15,846 nucleotides of DNA from Syntrophobacteria bacterium (GCA_030145435.1 JAQYVQ010000408.1:1-15846), one strand, 5' to 3'; counted from the first letter of the stretch, positions 1 to 7,433 are shown. Notes: generated by a model from the letters alone, not told the origin. Made by a program: numbers and translations.

Positions 1-194
1 AAGCTGTGATCTGTACGGTCCGCCAGCACGTCGTGCTCCGACACACGGCTCGCCTCTTTGCGTTTCATCAGGATGGACGCCCCCCCTTTATGCCCTCTCC
101 TCGCGTACGGTCGGCATCGTTCTCGTGGATTCCTGAGCCTACGCTCCAAGGTTCATGGACAACATCCGTTCGTCCCGGGGGGACGAAGGAAGAC
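1..194. other. Leading region with no convincing gene
   Basis: I see no supportable gene here. Short open frames run across positions 6-299 and 58-255. They lack a ribosome binding site, resemble no family I recognise, and run through the palindromes and toward the promoter at 326. The only structure noted is a perfect 13-bp inverted repeat, AGCACGTCGTGCT, at 25-37. Nothing at the left edge shows which gene lies upstream. Confidence 0.6.
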
Positions 195-228
195 TCCGAA
201 ATCTCGGGTAGCCCCCCGATATTTCGGG
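195..228 (+). promoter_or_regulatory. Paired palindromic activator sites (UAS) of promoter 1
   Basis: Two 14-bp near-palindromes lie 20 bp apart centre to centre: TCCGAAATCTCGGG (195-208) and CCCGATATTTCGGG (215-228). The second is identical to the copy at 4358-4371. The first, read on the opposite strand, is CCCGAGATTTCGGA and so fits the same pattern, CCCGA-N-ATTTCGG. They sit about 118 bp upstream of the -12 element of the sigma-54 promoter at 326-340, a usual place for enhancer sites. I infer that the regulator encoded at 2775-4337 binds here. The second palindrome, followed by a T-rich run, could instead form a weak terminator hairpin for an upstream gene. Confidence 0.65.
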
Positions 229-285
229 GCTTTCTTTGCCAAGGATGTGATGTAGATTGCGAGCAGGAAATAGAAACATCAAGAA

Positions 286-298
286 AATCAGTTGCTTA
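286..298 (+). promoter_or_regulatory. Possible IHF binding site
   Basis: AATCAGTTGCTTA fits the IHF core consensus WATCAR-N4-TTR exactly. It lies between the palindromic sites (195-228) and the sigma-54 promoter (326-340), where IHF commonly bends DNA so the activator can reach the polymerase. The consensus is short and degenerate, so a chance match is possible. I found no equivalent at the second promoter. Confidence 0.4.
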
Positions 299-325
299 GC
301 GTGTTGTACTCGTCTACCCCCACAC

Positions 326-340
326 TGGCACGGATCTTGA
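326..340 (+). promoter_or_regulatory. Sigma-54 (-24/-12) promoter 1
   Basis: TGGCACGGATCTTGA matches the RpoN consensus TGGCAC-N5-TTGC closely. The -24 GG is at 327-328 and the -12 GA at 339-340, with A in place of the usual C. Transcription should start near 352, leaving a leader of about 33 nt before the ABM gene at 385. The same core with the same -12 variant occurs at 4471-4485. Confidence 0.8.
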
Positions 341-384
341 AAATACGTGAGTAGGACAGAACAGGAAAGGGGGGAGGCGTTCCG

Positions 385-720
385 ATGATGGTGCTAATCC
401 TGCGCATGAAGGTGCGTCCTGGCAATCGTGACGAACTGCTGCAGGTGATCCGAAGGATGCTTGAGCCGACAAGGGTTGAGCAGGGTTGCCTGGGTTTCCG
501 TTTCTATCAGGACATCGAAGACGGAAATGCCTATACGTTCATCGAGGAGTGGGAATCAAGGGAGGATCTCGAGGTGCACTTTCTTACGGAGAGCTATAGA
601 GAACTGCTTGCTGTGATGGATCTTCTGCTGGCTGAGCCGCCACAGCTCGACATCCACACGGTGTCTCAGACGGCCGGGATCGAGTTCATCGAGGCCGTTC
701 TTGGGGGGGGAGTTTCATGA
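385..720 (+). CDS. ABM-fold (antibiotic biosynthesis monooxygenase-like) small protein
   Basis: This 111-aa cytosolic protein has the features of the ABM (dimeric alpha/beta barrel) superfamily: an N-terminal strand (MVLILRMKVRPGNRDELLQ), a central EQGCLGFRFYQDIED stretch and a TFIEEWESREDLEVH segment. Members include quinol monooxygenases, haem-degrading enzymes and many small proteins without known activity, so no reaction is assigned. The start at 385 is supported by GGGGAGG (371-377) with a 7-nt spacer; an ATG at 388 is equally possible. The stop overlaps the start of the activator gene (ATGA at 717-720), indicating translational coupling. It is the first gene after promoter 1. Its link to corrinoid chemistry is by neighbourhood only. 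Confidence 0.75.
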   Translation: MMVLILRMKVRPGNRDELLQVIRRMLEPTRVEQGCLGFRFYQDIEDGNAYTFIEEWESREDLEVHFLTESYRELLAVMDLLLAEPPQLDIHTVSQTAGIEFIEAVLGGGVS

Positions 721-2675
721 AAGGGAACGAAAAAGCGATCGTCATCTTTCAGCCTTCCGGTCGTCGAGGGCAAGTCGAGAAGGGAAAGAACCTGAAGGAG
801 GCCTCCGTCCTCCTGGGCGTGGACATCGAAGGGCTCTGCGGCGAACAGGGGGTCTGCGGCAAGTGCAAGGTGCGAGTCCAAGAGGGGTTCTTCGAGAAGT
901 ACGGAATAGAATCCAGCCGGGAGAGCCTCACGCCTCTCACGGGCACGGAGCGAGACGACCTCGCCGAGAGCGAGTGCGAGCAAGGTTTCCGGCTCGCCTG
1001 CATGGCGGAGGTTCTGCATGACGTGGTGGTATTCGTTCCGGAGGAGAGTCGCCTTGGCAAGCAGGTCGTCCGAAAGGCGGCTGGAGAGATCGACATTCCC
1101 CTCGACCCGGCGGTCAAGACGTATTCCGTCGAACTGCCCCAAGCGACCCTGGAAGACTCGGTAGGGGACTGGGAGAGATTGCAGACCGGGCTGCAGAAGG
1201 CCCATGAGATTGAATGTCCGACTATCGACTACCATGCCCTGGTAAAATTGCAGAATACCCTGAGGGAAGGTGAGTGGAAGGCCACGGTCACGGTCTGGAT
1301 GGGAAACGAGGTCATCCGGATTCAGGCGGGGGAGGTAGAGAAGGCCTACGGGGCGGCCGTCGATGTGGGCTCGACCACGGTTGCCGCCTACCTGTGCGAC
1401 CTGAGCACGGGCGAGTTGATCGCGACCTCTTCCATGATGAATCCTCAAGTTACCTATGGCGAGGACGTCATGTCCCGCATCAGCTACACGTTGACCAATC
1501 CCGAAGGGCTCGAGCAGCTCCACCGGACGATCATTGAAGGCCTCAACGGCTTGCTCGGGGACCTGGCCGGGCAGGCGGGTATCCAAGCCGAAGAGATCGT
1601 GGACATGGTCATCGTGGGCAATACCTGCATGCACCACCTCATGCTCAATATCGATCCCCGGTACATTGGCAAATCCCCGTTTCCCCCGGCGCTGCACCAC
1701 TCTGTTGACATCAAGGCACGCGACCTCGGTGTGAAGATATGCCCGGGGGCCTACCTGCACGTGCTCCCCATCGAGGCCGGTTTCGTGGGCGCCGACAACG
1801 TAGGCGTGCTGATTGCCGAGACTCCGTACAACGAAGAAAAGGTAAGACTCATCATCGACATCGGCACGAACGGTGAGTTGATCCTGGGCAACCGCGAGAA
1901 GCTCATCTCCTCCTCGTGTGCCACCGGCCCGGCCTTCGAGGGTGCCGAGATCAAGTATGGGATGCGGGCGGCGCCGGGCGCCATCGAGAGAATCGTGATC
2001 GACCGGGAGAGCAAGGAGGTACGATTCAAGGTCATCGATAAAGAAGCGTGGAACGACGAGACAGAGAACATGGGCGCCAAGGGAATGTGTGGTTCCGCCA
2101 TTATCGACGTGCTCCCCCAGCTCTTCCTTGCCGGTGTGATCGATCGCACGGGTCGGTTCGCCAAGGACCTGGAGACACCGCGGTATCGGGTCGTCGAGGA
2201 GGGTGCCGAGTTTGTCATCGCATGGCCCCGAGAGACCTCGATCGACCAGGACATCGTGATCACACAGGACGACGTCCGGGCGATCCAGCTGGCCAAGGGC
2301 GCCATGTACGCCGGGGCGAAGCTCATGATGCGGGCCTTCGGTGTGGAAAGAGTGGACGAAGTGATCCTTGCCGGCGCCTTCGGCAGCTATATCGATAAGG
2401 AGTCAGCCGCCCTCTTGGGCCTGTTTCCGGACTGCCCCATCGAGAACATCCGCTCCGTGGGCAATGCCGCCGGTGACGGCGCCCGCATGGCGCTCTTAAA
2501 CGTGGACAAGAGGAGCGAAGCGAACGAGTGGGCCAGACAAGTGGAGTACCTCGAATTGACCCTGGAAGAGGATTTCGACAAATGTTTCGCCCAGGCCATG
2601 TGGCTACCCCACATGAAGGACAAGTTCACGTCACTGGAACACCTGCTGCCCAGGAAGCAGGATGGCAAATCATAG
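717..2675 (+). CDS. Corrinoid protein reductive activator ([2Fe-2S]/ASKHA, RamA/RACE-like, DUF4445)
   Basis: This 652-aa protein fits the ATP-dependent activators that reduce inactive Co(II) corrinoid proteins to the methyl-accepting Co(I) state. The N-terminal ferredoxin-like domain has C41-x5-C47-x2-C50 and C95, the usual [2Fe-2S] ligand pattern. A linker follows, then an ASKHA ATPase fold from about residue 210, with AAVDVGSTTVAAYL, NPQVTYGEDVMSRI, GNTCMHHL, LIIDIGTNGELIL, CATGPAFEGA, ILAGAFGSYI and GNAAGDGA. Length is typical for the bacterial [2Fe-2S] type rather than the archaeal [4Fe-4S] RamA. The start overlaps the ABM stop (ATGA). The likely client is the corrinoid protein at 5691-6380. 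The electron donor is unknown; the FAD reductase at 8161-8919 is a candidate. Confidence 0.92.
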   Translation: MKGNEKAIVIFQPSGRRGQVEKGKNLKEASVLLGVDIEGLCGEQGVCGKCKVRVQEGFFEKYGIESSRESLTPLTGTERDDLAESECEQGFRLACMAEVLHDVVVFVPEESRLGKQVVRKAAGEIDIPLDPAVKTYSVELPQATLEDSVGDWERLQTGLQKAHEIECPTIDYHALVKLQNTLREGEWKATVTVWMGNEVIRIQAGEVEKAYGAAVDVGSTTVAAYLCDLSTGELIATSSMMNPQVTYGEDVMSRISYTLTNPEGLEQLHRTIIEGLNGLLGDLAGQAGIQAEEIVDMVIVGNTCMHHLMLNIDPRYIGKSPFPPALHHSVDIKARDLGVKICPGAYLHVLPIEAGFVGADNVGVLIAETPYNEEKVRLIIDIGTNGELILGNREKLISSSCATGPAFEGAEIKYGMRAAPGAIERIVIDRESKEVRFKVIDKEAWNDETENMGAKGMCGSAIIDVLPQLFLAGVIDRTGRFAKDLETPRYRVVEEGAEFVIAWPRETSIDQDIVITQDDVRAIQLAKGAMYAGAKLMMRAFGVERVDEVILAGAFGSYIDKESAALLGLFPDCPIENIRSVGNAAGDGARMALLNVDKRSEANEWARQVEYLELTLEEDFDKCFAQAMWLPHMKDKFTSLEHLLPRKQDGKS

Positions 2676-2774
2676 ACACCGACACTTGGACATGGGATCC
2701 TTGATGAAGTATACCTATTCAATAGGGATGCGGCAGGAGAGCCTACTGCACAGGAGAACGAGAGCGGGTCGCCC

Positions 2775-4337
2775 ATGGATGAGAACAATAAGAACTTGCT
2801 CGAAGAACGACTGCGTTTCGAGCAGTTGCTATCCGACCTTTCCGTCAAGTTCGTCAACATTCCTGTAGATCGAGTCGATGCGGAGATATCGAGCGGTCTC
2901 GAACAAATCGCAAAATTCCTCCAGGTAGACCGGGCCATCCTGTGGGAGAGGTCACCCGATGATGGGCGTTTCTACTCCAATCATTCGTGGTCCATGCCAG
3001 GAATTGAACCGTTCCCTGTCAGGATAGCTGAAGACGACTTTCCGTGGGTAATCGAACGCACCAACCGCGGCGAAGTCACGATCATCGACCGGGTGGAAGA
3101 TCTTCCAGAGGAGGCGATCAAGGAAAAGCAGTGGGCCAGGAGGACAGGCGTGAAATCAACCATGGTCGTTCCGCTGATGGCGAGAGGATCCCTGGTTTCT
3201 CTGCTGGCTCTGAATGTTCTCCGGCACGAACGGAACTGGCCTTCTGAGATGGTGCCGCGACTGCGGCTTCTTGGCGAGGTCTTTCTCAACGCCCAGGAAC
3301 GCAAGCGAGCAGAGGAAAAACTTCAGAAGGCCTTTTCCGAGATTGAAAGGTTGAAACAGCAACTCGAGAAGGAGAACCTGTATCTCCGTGAAGAGATCAG
3401 GCTCGAACAGGAACACAAGGGCATTGTGGGCAAGAGCGATGCGACCAAGAACGTTTTGGGCAGGGTGGAACAGGTAGCCGGCACGGAATCCACGGTTCTT
3501 ATCCTTGGAGAGACCGGCACCGGTAAAGAGCTGGTCGCCCACGCGATCCACAACATGAGCCCACGCAAGGGAAGAGCACTGGTGAAGATCAACTGCGGGT
3601 CCCTGCCTACCACCCTGATCGAGAGCGAGCTCTTTGGCCGTGAGAAAGGCGCGTTCACAGGAGCCATTTCGAGACAAGGCGGGCGTTTCGAAGTCGCAGA
3701 CGGATCGACGATTTTTTTGGACGAGATCGGAGAGCTTCCCTTGGAAGTCCAAGCCAAACTGCTGAGGGTCCTCGAGGATGGAGAGTTCGAGCGACTGGGG
3801 AGCACGAAAACCATCAAGGTCGATGTTCGCGTGATCGCGGCCACGAACCGGGACCTGGCCGGTGCGGTTCGAAACGGAGGGTTTCGGGAAGACCTCTATT
3901 ATCGATTGAATGTCTTTCCTGTTTCCGTCCCCCCTCTTCGTGATCGCGGGGAAGACATCCCGAGGTTGGTGTGGCACTTCGTAAAAGAGTTCGAGAAGAG
4001 GATGGGGAAGACCATCGAGAGAATCCCGGAGAAGTACATGAAAGCCTTCCAGAGGCACTCTTGGCCGGGGAACGTCCGGGAACTGCGGAACCTGGTGGAA
4101 CGAGCGATGGTCTTGACAAAGGGATCCGTTTTGCATGTCGAGCTGGGAGGAACCCTGGAACCAAGTCACGGAGACACAACGAATCTGACGGAGATCGAGA
4201 GGAATCATGTACGCAAAGTCCTACACATGACAGGCTGGCGTATCCGCGGGAAAAACGGGGCGGCAGAGCTATTGGGACTAAAGCCATCGACGTTGGAGTC
4301 TAGAATGCTAAAACTGGGCATCAGACGCGAGAAGTAG
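2775..4337 (+). CDS. Sigma-54-dependent transcriptional activator (GAF-AAA+-Fis HTH)
   Basis: This 520-aa bacterial enhancer-binding protein has a GAF-like sensor domain (about residues 25-170), a coiled-coil linker (about 172-214), an AAA+ domain and a Fis-type helix-turn-helix (about 470-520, including GAAELLGLKPSTLESRM). The AAA+ domain keeps the Walker A GETGTGKE (245-252), the sigma-54 contact loop GAFTGA (292-297) and the Walker B TIFLDEIGE (312-320), so it should be a working ATPase. It lacks a response-regulator receiver domain, which points to ligand sensing through GAF. It lies 99 bp after the activator gene and directly before a palindrome pair and sigma-54 promoter, so it probably controls both promoters here. 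The ribosome binding site is weak (GAGAGCGGG), leaving the start slightly uncertain. Confidence 0.93.
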   Translation: MDENNKNLLEERLRFEQLLSDLSVKFVNIPVDRVDAEISSGLEQIAKFLQVDRAILWERSPDDGRFYSNHSWSMPGIEPFPVRIAEDDFPWVIERTNRGEVTIIDRVEDLPEEAIKEKQWARRTGVKSTMVVPLMARGSLVSLLALNVLRHERNWPSEMVPRLRLLGEVFLNAQERKRAEEKLQKAFSEIERLKQQLEKENLYLREEIRLEQEHKGIVGKSDATKNVLGRVEQVAGTESTVLILGETGTGKELVAHAIHNMSPRKGRALVKINCGSLPTTLIESELFGREKGAFTGAISRQGGRFEVADGSTIFLDEIGELPLEVQAKLLRVLEDGEFERLGSTKTIKVDVRVIAATNRDLAGAVRNGGFREDLYYRLNVFPVSVPPLRDRGEDIPRLVWHFVKEFEKRMGKTIERIPEKYMKAFQRHSWPGNVRELRNLVERAMVLTKGSVLHVELGGTLEPSHGDTTNLTEIERNHVRKVLHMTGWRIRGKNGAAELLGLKPSTLESRMLKLGIRREK

Positions 4338-4338
4338 C

Positions 4339-4371
4339 CCCGACATTTCGGGTAATACCCGATATTTCGGG
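4339..4371 (+). promoter_or_regulatory. Paired palindromic activator sites (UAS) of promoter 2
   Basis: Two 14-bp near-palindromes, CCCGACATTTCGGG (4339-4352) and CCCGATATTTCGGG (4358-4371), lie 19 bp apart centre to centre. They begin right after the regulator stop codon. The second is identical to 215-228. The distance from the second centre to the -12 element at 4484-4485 is about 120 bp, nearly the same as at promoter 1. I infer these are enhancer sites for the adjacent activator. Each could also form a short RNA hairpin, but the shared spacing and the separate strong terminator downstream argue for a DNA-binding role. Confidence 0.7.
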
Positions 4372-4433
4372 GGAAATGACCGGTTCTCTGGTGTCTTGAA
4401 ACCCCGTCCCTACCAAAAAAAGTGTAATATTGT

Positions 4434-4470
4434 AAGCAACTTGGGAGATTTCCCGAGTTGCTTTTTTTTT
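4434..4470 (+). terminator. Intrinsic terminator of the regulator gene
   Basis: A 13-bp stem (4434-4446 pairing with 4451-4463, with one G-T wobble) encloses the four-base loop GATT and ends in an uninterrupted T run from 4462 through 4471. It should stop transcripts that come through the activator and regulator genes. The T run ends in the first base of the -24 element of promoter 2, so the terminator insulates the downstream operon right at its promoter. Confidence 0.88.
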
Positions 4471-4485
4471 TGGCACGACCCTTGA
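4471..4485 (+). promoter_or_regulatory. Sigma-54 (-24/-12) promoter 2
   Basis: TGGCACGACCCTTGA matches the RpoN consensus with the -24 GG at 4472-4473 and the -12 GA at 4484-4485, the same A-for-C variant as promoter 1. The predicted start is near 4497, giving a leader of about 75 nt before the gene at 4571. The leader holds a small 5-bp stem (4527-4540). I saw no other convincing promoter further downstream, so this one may drive the whole set of genes from 4571 to beyond 15846. Confidence 0.85.
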
Positions 4486-4570
4486 AAGAGAAGATTCTGA
4501 GCTGATAACAGACACGGTCGCTCAGACGGCAATTCTGCCGGCACAGGAATCGGGTAGGGAGGGCCTGAAG

Positions 4571-5653
4571 ATGACAGGATCGAAGCAGGGCATGAGTGAA
4601 CTCGAACGTTTGGAAGCACTTCTGAACCGGCAACGACCGGACCGAGTACCCTTGTGGCCCCTTTCTCTCGGCTACAGTGTGGTGAATGCGGGCTACACCA
4701 TCACTGACGTTTACTCGGACGTGAAGGTTAGCATTGACGCACAGATGTGGGCCTACGAGCAGTATGGCTGGCTGCCCATCGTGGTCATCCCCGGCCCCCT
4801 TGCGGCGTGGCCCGCTCTAGAATTCGGAGGCGATGTCAAGTGGCCCGAGGGCGACTTCTCCCAGGCCCCGACGGTTTCGCGGCATCCCGTTCAGAGCGAC
4901 GAGGATATCCTCAACCTGAAAATCCCGGACAACTTGGAAGGGGCGGGAACCATTCCTGTGATGCTTGCCTCGGTGGCCTACGCGCTGGAGCGTCAGCCCA
5001 AGGGCCTGGTGGTCGGCCTGCTGGGGATTGGTCCCATGGAAACAGGGAGAGCGCTGATCGGCATCGAGAAGTTGTGCCGGATGATGTACAAGAAACCTGA
5101 GCTTGTGCACAAGACCTTCCGGTTTGTGACCGACTTCCAGATCGCTGTGGCCAGGTTGTGGGCGGAGAAGTTCGATCCTGCAAGGATCTGTCCCTTCGTC
5201 GGGGGCCCCACCCACTCGAATCAGGTCATCTCGCCGAAGATGTTCAAGGAGTTCTGCCTTCCCTACCTGAAGGAGCAGCATGCCGCTTATCGGGAGATGG
5301 GCTACAGGCACTTCTTCTTCCATCCCTGCGGTGAGCAGAACGAGAACCTTCCCTTCTGGGCCGAGGTGGAGATGGGGGACCCTGGGATCATCAGCGTGGG
5401 TCACGAAATCGACCTGGCAAGGGTGGCCGAGTTCTTCCCGGATCACATTGCCCTCGGGAACCTCGAACCCGCCATCGTTCAGGCCCAAAGGCCTCACGAG
5501 ATCTACGAAGCCACTCGAGACCTCGTTGTCGAGCACAAGGACATTCCGGGTGGGTACATTTTTTCGCTGGGCTGTGAACTGCCTCCGATGGCTCCGGCGG
5601 GCAGCGTGTGGGCCATGACCAAAGCGGTCAACGATTTCGGCTGGTACGAATAA
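4571..5653 (+). CDS. UroD/MtaA-CmuA family cobamide methyltransferase (first copy)
   Basis: This 360-aa cytosolic protein belongs to the uroporphyrinogen-decarboxylase-fold methyltransferases (MtaA, MtbA, CmuA, and the O-demethylase methyltransferase I proteins). It keeps the zinc motif HxC-xn-C as H251-P-C253 and C335 (in SLGCELPP), which activates the methyl acceptor or donor atom. It lacks the arginine pattern of true heme-pathway HemE and sits beside a corrinoid protein, which favours methyl transfer. By analogy with acetogen O-demethylases it may move a methyl group from the substrate to the corrinoid protein. The substrate is unknown. The start at 4571 follows GGGAGGG (4557-4563) with a 7-nt spacer. 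It is the first gene of the operon from promoter 2. Confidence 0.87.
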   Translation: MTGSKQGMSELERLEALLNRQRPDRVPLWPLSLGYSVVNAGYTITDVYSDVKVSIDAQMWAYEQYGWLPIVVIPGPLAAWPALEFGGDVKWPEGDFSQAPTVSRHPVQSDEDILNLKIPDNLEGAGTIPVMLASVAYALERQPKGLVVGLLGIGPMETGRALIGIEKLCRMMYKKPELVHKTFRFVTDFQIAVARLWAEKFDPARICPFVGGPTHSNQVISPKMFKEFCLPYLKEQHAAYREMGYRHFFFHPCGEQNENLPFWAEVEMGDPGIISVGHEIDLARVAEFFPDHIALGNLEPAIVQAQRPHEIYEATRDLVVEHKDIPGGYIFSLGCELPPMAPAGSVWAMTKAVNDFGWYE

Positions 5654-5690
5654 TTCTACCTGAGAACAACGAGGACAGGGGAGATGGTTT

Positions 5691-6380
5691 ATGGCAAGTG
5701 AAGACAGAACCAAGGAGATTCTCGAGGGTTTGAAGATCGCCGTAAAGGACTTCGAGGAAGAGGAAGCGGCCAAATGGGCGAAGACTGCCCTGGAAGAGGG
5801 GGTGGACCCCTTCATGGCCACCATGGAAGGCCTGGCGGAAGGCATGATCTCGGCGGGTGACCTGTACAACCAGAAGGAGTACTTCGTGCCCGAGTTGCTC
5901 ATGTGCTCCGATGCCCTGCACGCCGGCCTGGAGGTCCTCAAACCGGCCATTGAAGCCTCGGGCCGGCAATCCGAGGTGAAGGGCTCCATCGTCCTAGGCG
6001 TAGTGGAAGGCGATGTGCACGACATCGGCAAGAACCTCGTGAAGATCATGTTCGAGGTGGCGGGCTGGACCGTCCACGATCTCGGGAAGGACGTGCCTCT
6101 CGCGAAGTTCGTGGAGGAGCAGGTCCGGACCGACTCGGATGTGGTGGGGCTCTCCGCGCTGATGACCACGAGCATGCTTGGTATGCCCGAGGTGATCCGG
6201 AAGCTCAAGGAGAAGAATCCGAACGTGCGTATCCTGCTCGGTGGCGCCCCGATCAATCCGGAGGTGGCCGAGAAATACGGGGCCGACGGATACGCCAAAA
6301 CGGCCGGGACGGCCGTGGACGAGGCGATCCACCTGCTCAAGATGCTAAGGGAAGAGGAAATGGGCAAGCAAAAGGGCTGA
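5691..6380 (+). CDS. Corrinoid (B12-binding) methyl carrier protein, MtaC/MtbC-like
   Basis: This 229-aa protein has the two-part form of methyltransferase corrinoid proteins. A helical cap domain (about residues 1-90) contains VDPFMATMEGLAEGM, and the Rossmann-like B12 domain (about 96-225) contains D108-V-H110-D-I-G113. H110 is the expected lower cobalt ligand. Further B12-loop motifs are GLSALMTTSM and ILLGGAPIN. It should carry the methyl group between the substrate methyltransferase and the MtrH-type enzyme, and be reactivated by the protein at 717-2675. The start follows GGGGAG (5678-5683). It is the only corrinoid protein here and is flanked by two UroD-type genes, so both may act on it. 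Confidence 0.95.
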   Translation: MASEDRTKEILEGLKIAVKDFEEEEAAKWAKTALEEGVDPFMATMEGLAEGMISAGDLYNQKEYFVPELLMCSDALHAGLEVLKPAIEASGRQSEVKGSIVLGVVEGDVHDIGKNLVKIMFEVAGWTVHDLGKDVPLAKFVEEQVRTDSDVVGLSALMTTSMLGMPEVIRKLKEKNPNVRILLGGAPINPEVAEKYGADGYAKTAGTAVDEAIHLLKMLREEEMGKQKG

Positions 6381-6407
6381 GACAGACCAGACGGAAGGAG
6401 GCCCCTG

Positions 6408-7433
6408 ATGAACTCAAGGGAACGGGCCCTGAAAATGTTCAAGCACGAGCCGGTTGACCGCATCCCGGTCTTCAGCGGCTATGGGAATATCACTCTCCAC
6501 GGGGTCGAGAAATACGGATGGAATTTCTCCGAAATCCACACGGACGCCGAGAAGATGGCCAAGGTGGCTGCCTCGACCTATGAGCTCTTCGGGTTTGAGT
6601 GTGCCGTAGTCCCTTTTGACATGGGGGTGGAGGCCGAAGTGCTGGGCAGCAAGGTCAACTACTACTCGCACCGCACCGATGTGGTCTATCCCACGATCGA
6701 AAAGCCTGCTGCAGAAAAGGTGGACGACCTGAAGATCGAGATTCCCTCCGACCTGGCCAACGCGGGCCGGATCCCCATTGTGCGGGAAGCCCTGTCAAAG
6801 CTCAAGGAACGGGTGGGTAAAGAGGTCGTGATCGGATCCTGGGTTCTCGGGCCGTACACGCAGACCGGCCAGATCGTTGATCTCTCCAACCTGTCCCGGG
6901 CGGCGTACAAGAAGCAGGCCCTGATGAATGAGATATTGGACAAGGTCTCCTCCTTCCTCATTGAAGTGATCCGGCTCTATCGGGAGGCCGGTGCGGATTA
7001 CATCACCATCCGTGAGATGGGGGCGGGTCCGGACATCCTGAGCCCTGCCATCTTCCAGAAGCTCATCAAGCCCCACCTCGACAGAATCTTCTCCGAGATC
7101 GACTCGCCCAATGTTCTGCACATGTGCGGCGACACGAACATGATCATCGAACTCCTGGGCGAATGCGGGGCTGATGCGGTGAGCGTGGAATGCAAGAACG
7201 ATGTGGCTGTCACCCGTCAGAAGCTGGGAGCAGACGCGCTGATCCTCGGCGACATCGATGCCTACAGCGTGCTGGTCAACGGCACACCGGAACAAATCGA
7301 GCAAGCGGTCAAGGACGCAATCGACAAAGGTGTGAATGCTCTCTGGCCGGGCTGCGACATCTGGCCCACGGTTCCCAAGGAGAACATGGAAGCCCTCATG
7401 AGGGCGGCGAGGGAATATGGAAAACTTAGCTGA
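6408..7433 (+). CDS. UroD/MtaA family cobamide methyltransferase (second copy)
   Basis: This 341-aa protein is a second member of the same fold as 4571-5653 but clearly diverged, and is closer in look to MtaA/MtbA. Its opening (MNSRERALKMFKHEPVDRIPV) is typical of the family. The zinc motif is complete: H238-M-C240 in LHMCGDTN and C316 in LWPGCDIWP, with about 75 residues between the cysteines. In methanogens such proteins use coenzyme M; nothing here suggests coenzyme M, so it may demethylate another substrate or serve another acceptor. GGAAGGAGG (6393-6401) with a 6-nt spacer supports the start. The end overlaps the next gene by 17 nt. Confidence 0.88.
   Translation: MNSRERALKMFKHEPVDRIPVFSGYGNITLHGVEKYGWNFSEIHTDAEKMAKVAASTYELFGFECAVVPFDMGVEAEVLGSKVNYYSHRTDVVYPTIEKPAAEKVDDLKIEIPSDLANAGRIPIVREALSKLKERVGKEVVIGSWVLGPYTQTGQIVDLSNLSRAAYKKQALMNEILDKVSSFLIEVIRLYREAGADYITIREMGAGPDILSPAIFQKLIKPHLDRIFSEIDSPNVLHMCGDTNMIIELLGECGADAVSVECKNDVAVTRQKLGADALILGDIDAYSVLVNGTPEQIEQAVKDAIDKGVNALWPGCDIWPTVPKENMEALMRAAREYGKLS

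Noticed and set aside
25..37. Perfect inverted repeat AGCACGTCGTGCT as an operator
   Set aside because: It is a single copy, unlike the paired sites, with no promoter next to it; too short to rule out chance.
6..299. Open frame of 97 codons starting with GTG in the leading region
   Set aside because: It has no ribosome binding site or recognisable family, and it spans the palindrome pair and the possible IHF site upstream of promoter 1.
666..1760. Long minus-strand open frame (364 codons) opposite the corrinoid activator gene
   Set aside because: The + strand encodes a complete, motif-rich activator; the minus frame is a by-product of high-GC codon use and shows no family features.
2684..2715. 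Possible sigma-54 promoter before the regulator gene (TGGACATGGGATCCTTGA)
   Set aside because: The spacing between the GG and the -12 element is about 2 bp too long and no palindromes lie upstream.
4338..4373. Reading the palindromes after the regulator gene as its terminator
   Set aside because: No T run follows, a much stronger terminator lies at 4434-4470, and the same paired arrangement recurs upstream of promoter 1.
290..4463. Shared word AGTTGCTT at 290-297 and 4456-4463 as a common regulatory element
   Set aside because: The second copy is part of the terminator stem and the distances to the two promoters differ (35 against 14 bp), so chance is likelier.
4527..4540. Riboswitch (for example cobalamin) in the leader of promoter 2
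   Set aside because: Only a 5-bp stem with a 4-nt loop is visible and the leader is about 75 nt, too short for a cobalamin riboswitch; no B12-box was seen.
4817..6463. Very long minus-strand open frame (548 codons) across the methyltransferase and corrinoid genes
   Set aside because: It runs antisense to three well-supported genes, has low-complexity Ser/Arg/Pro content and no start signal.
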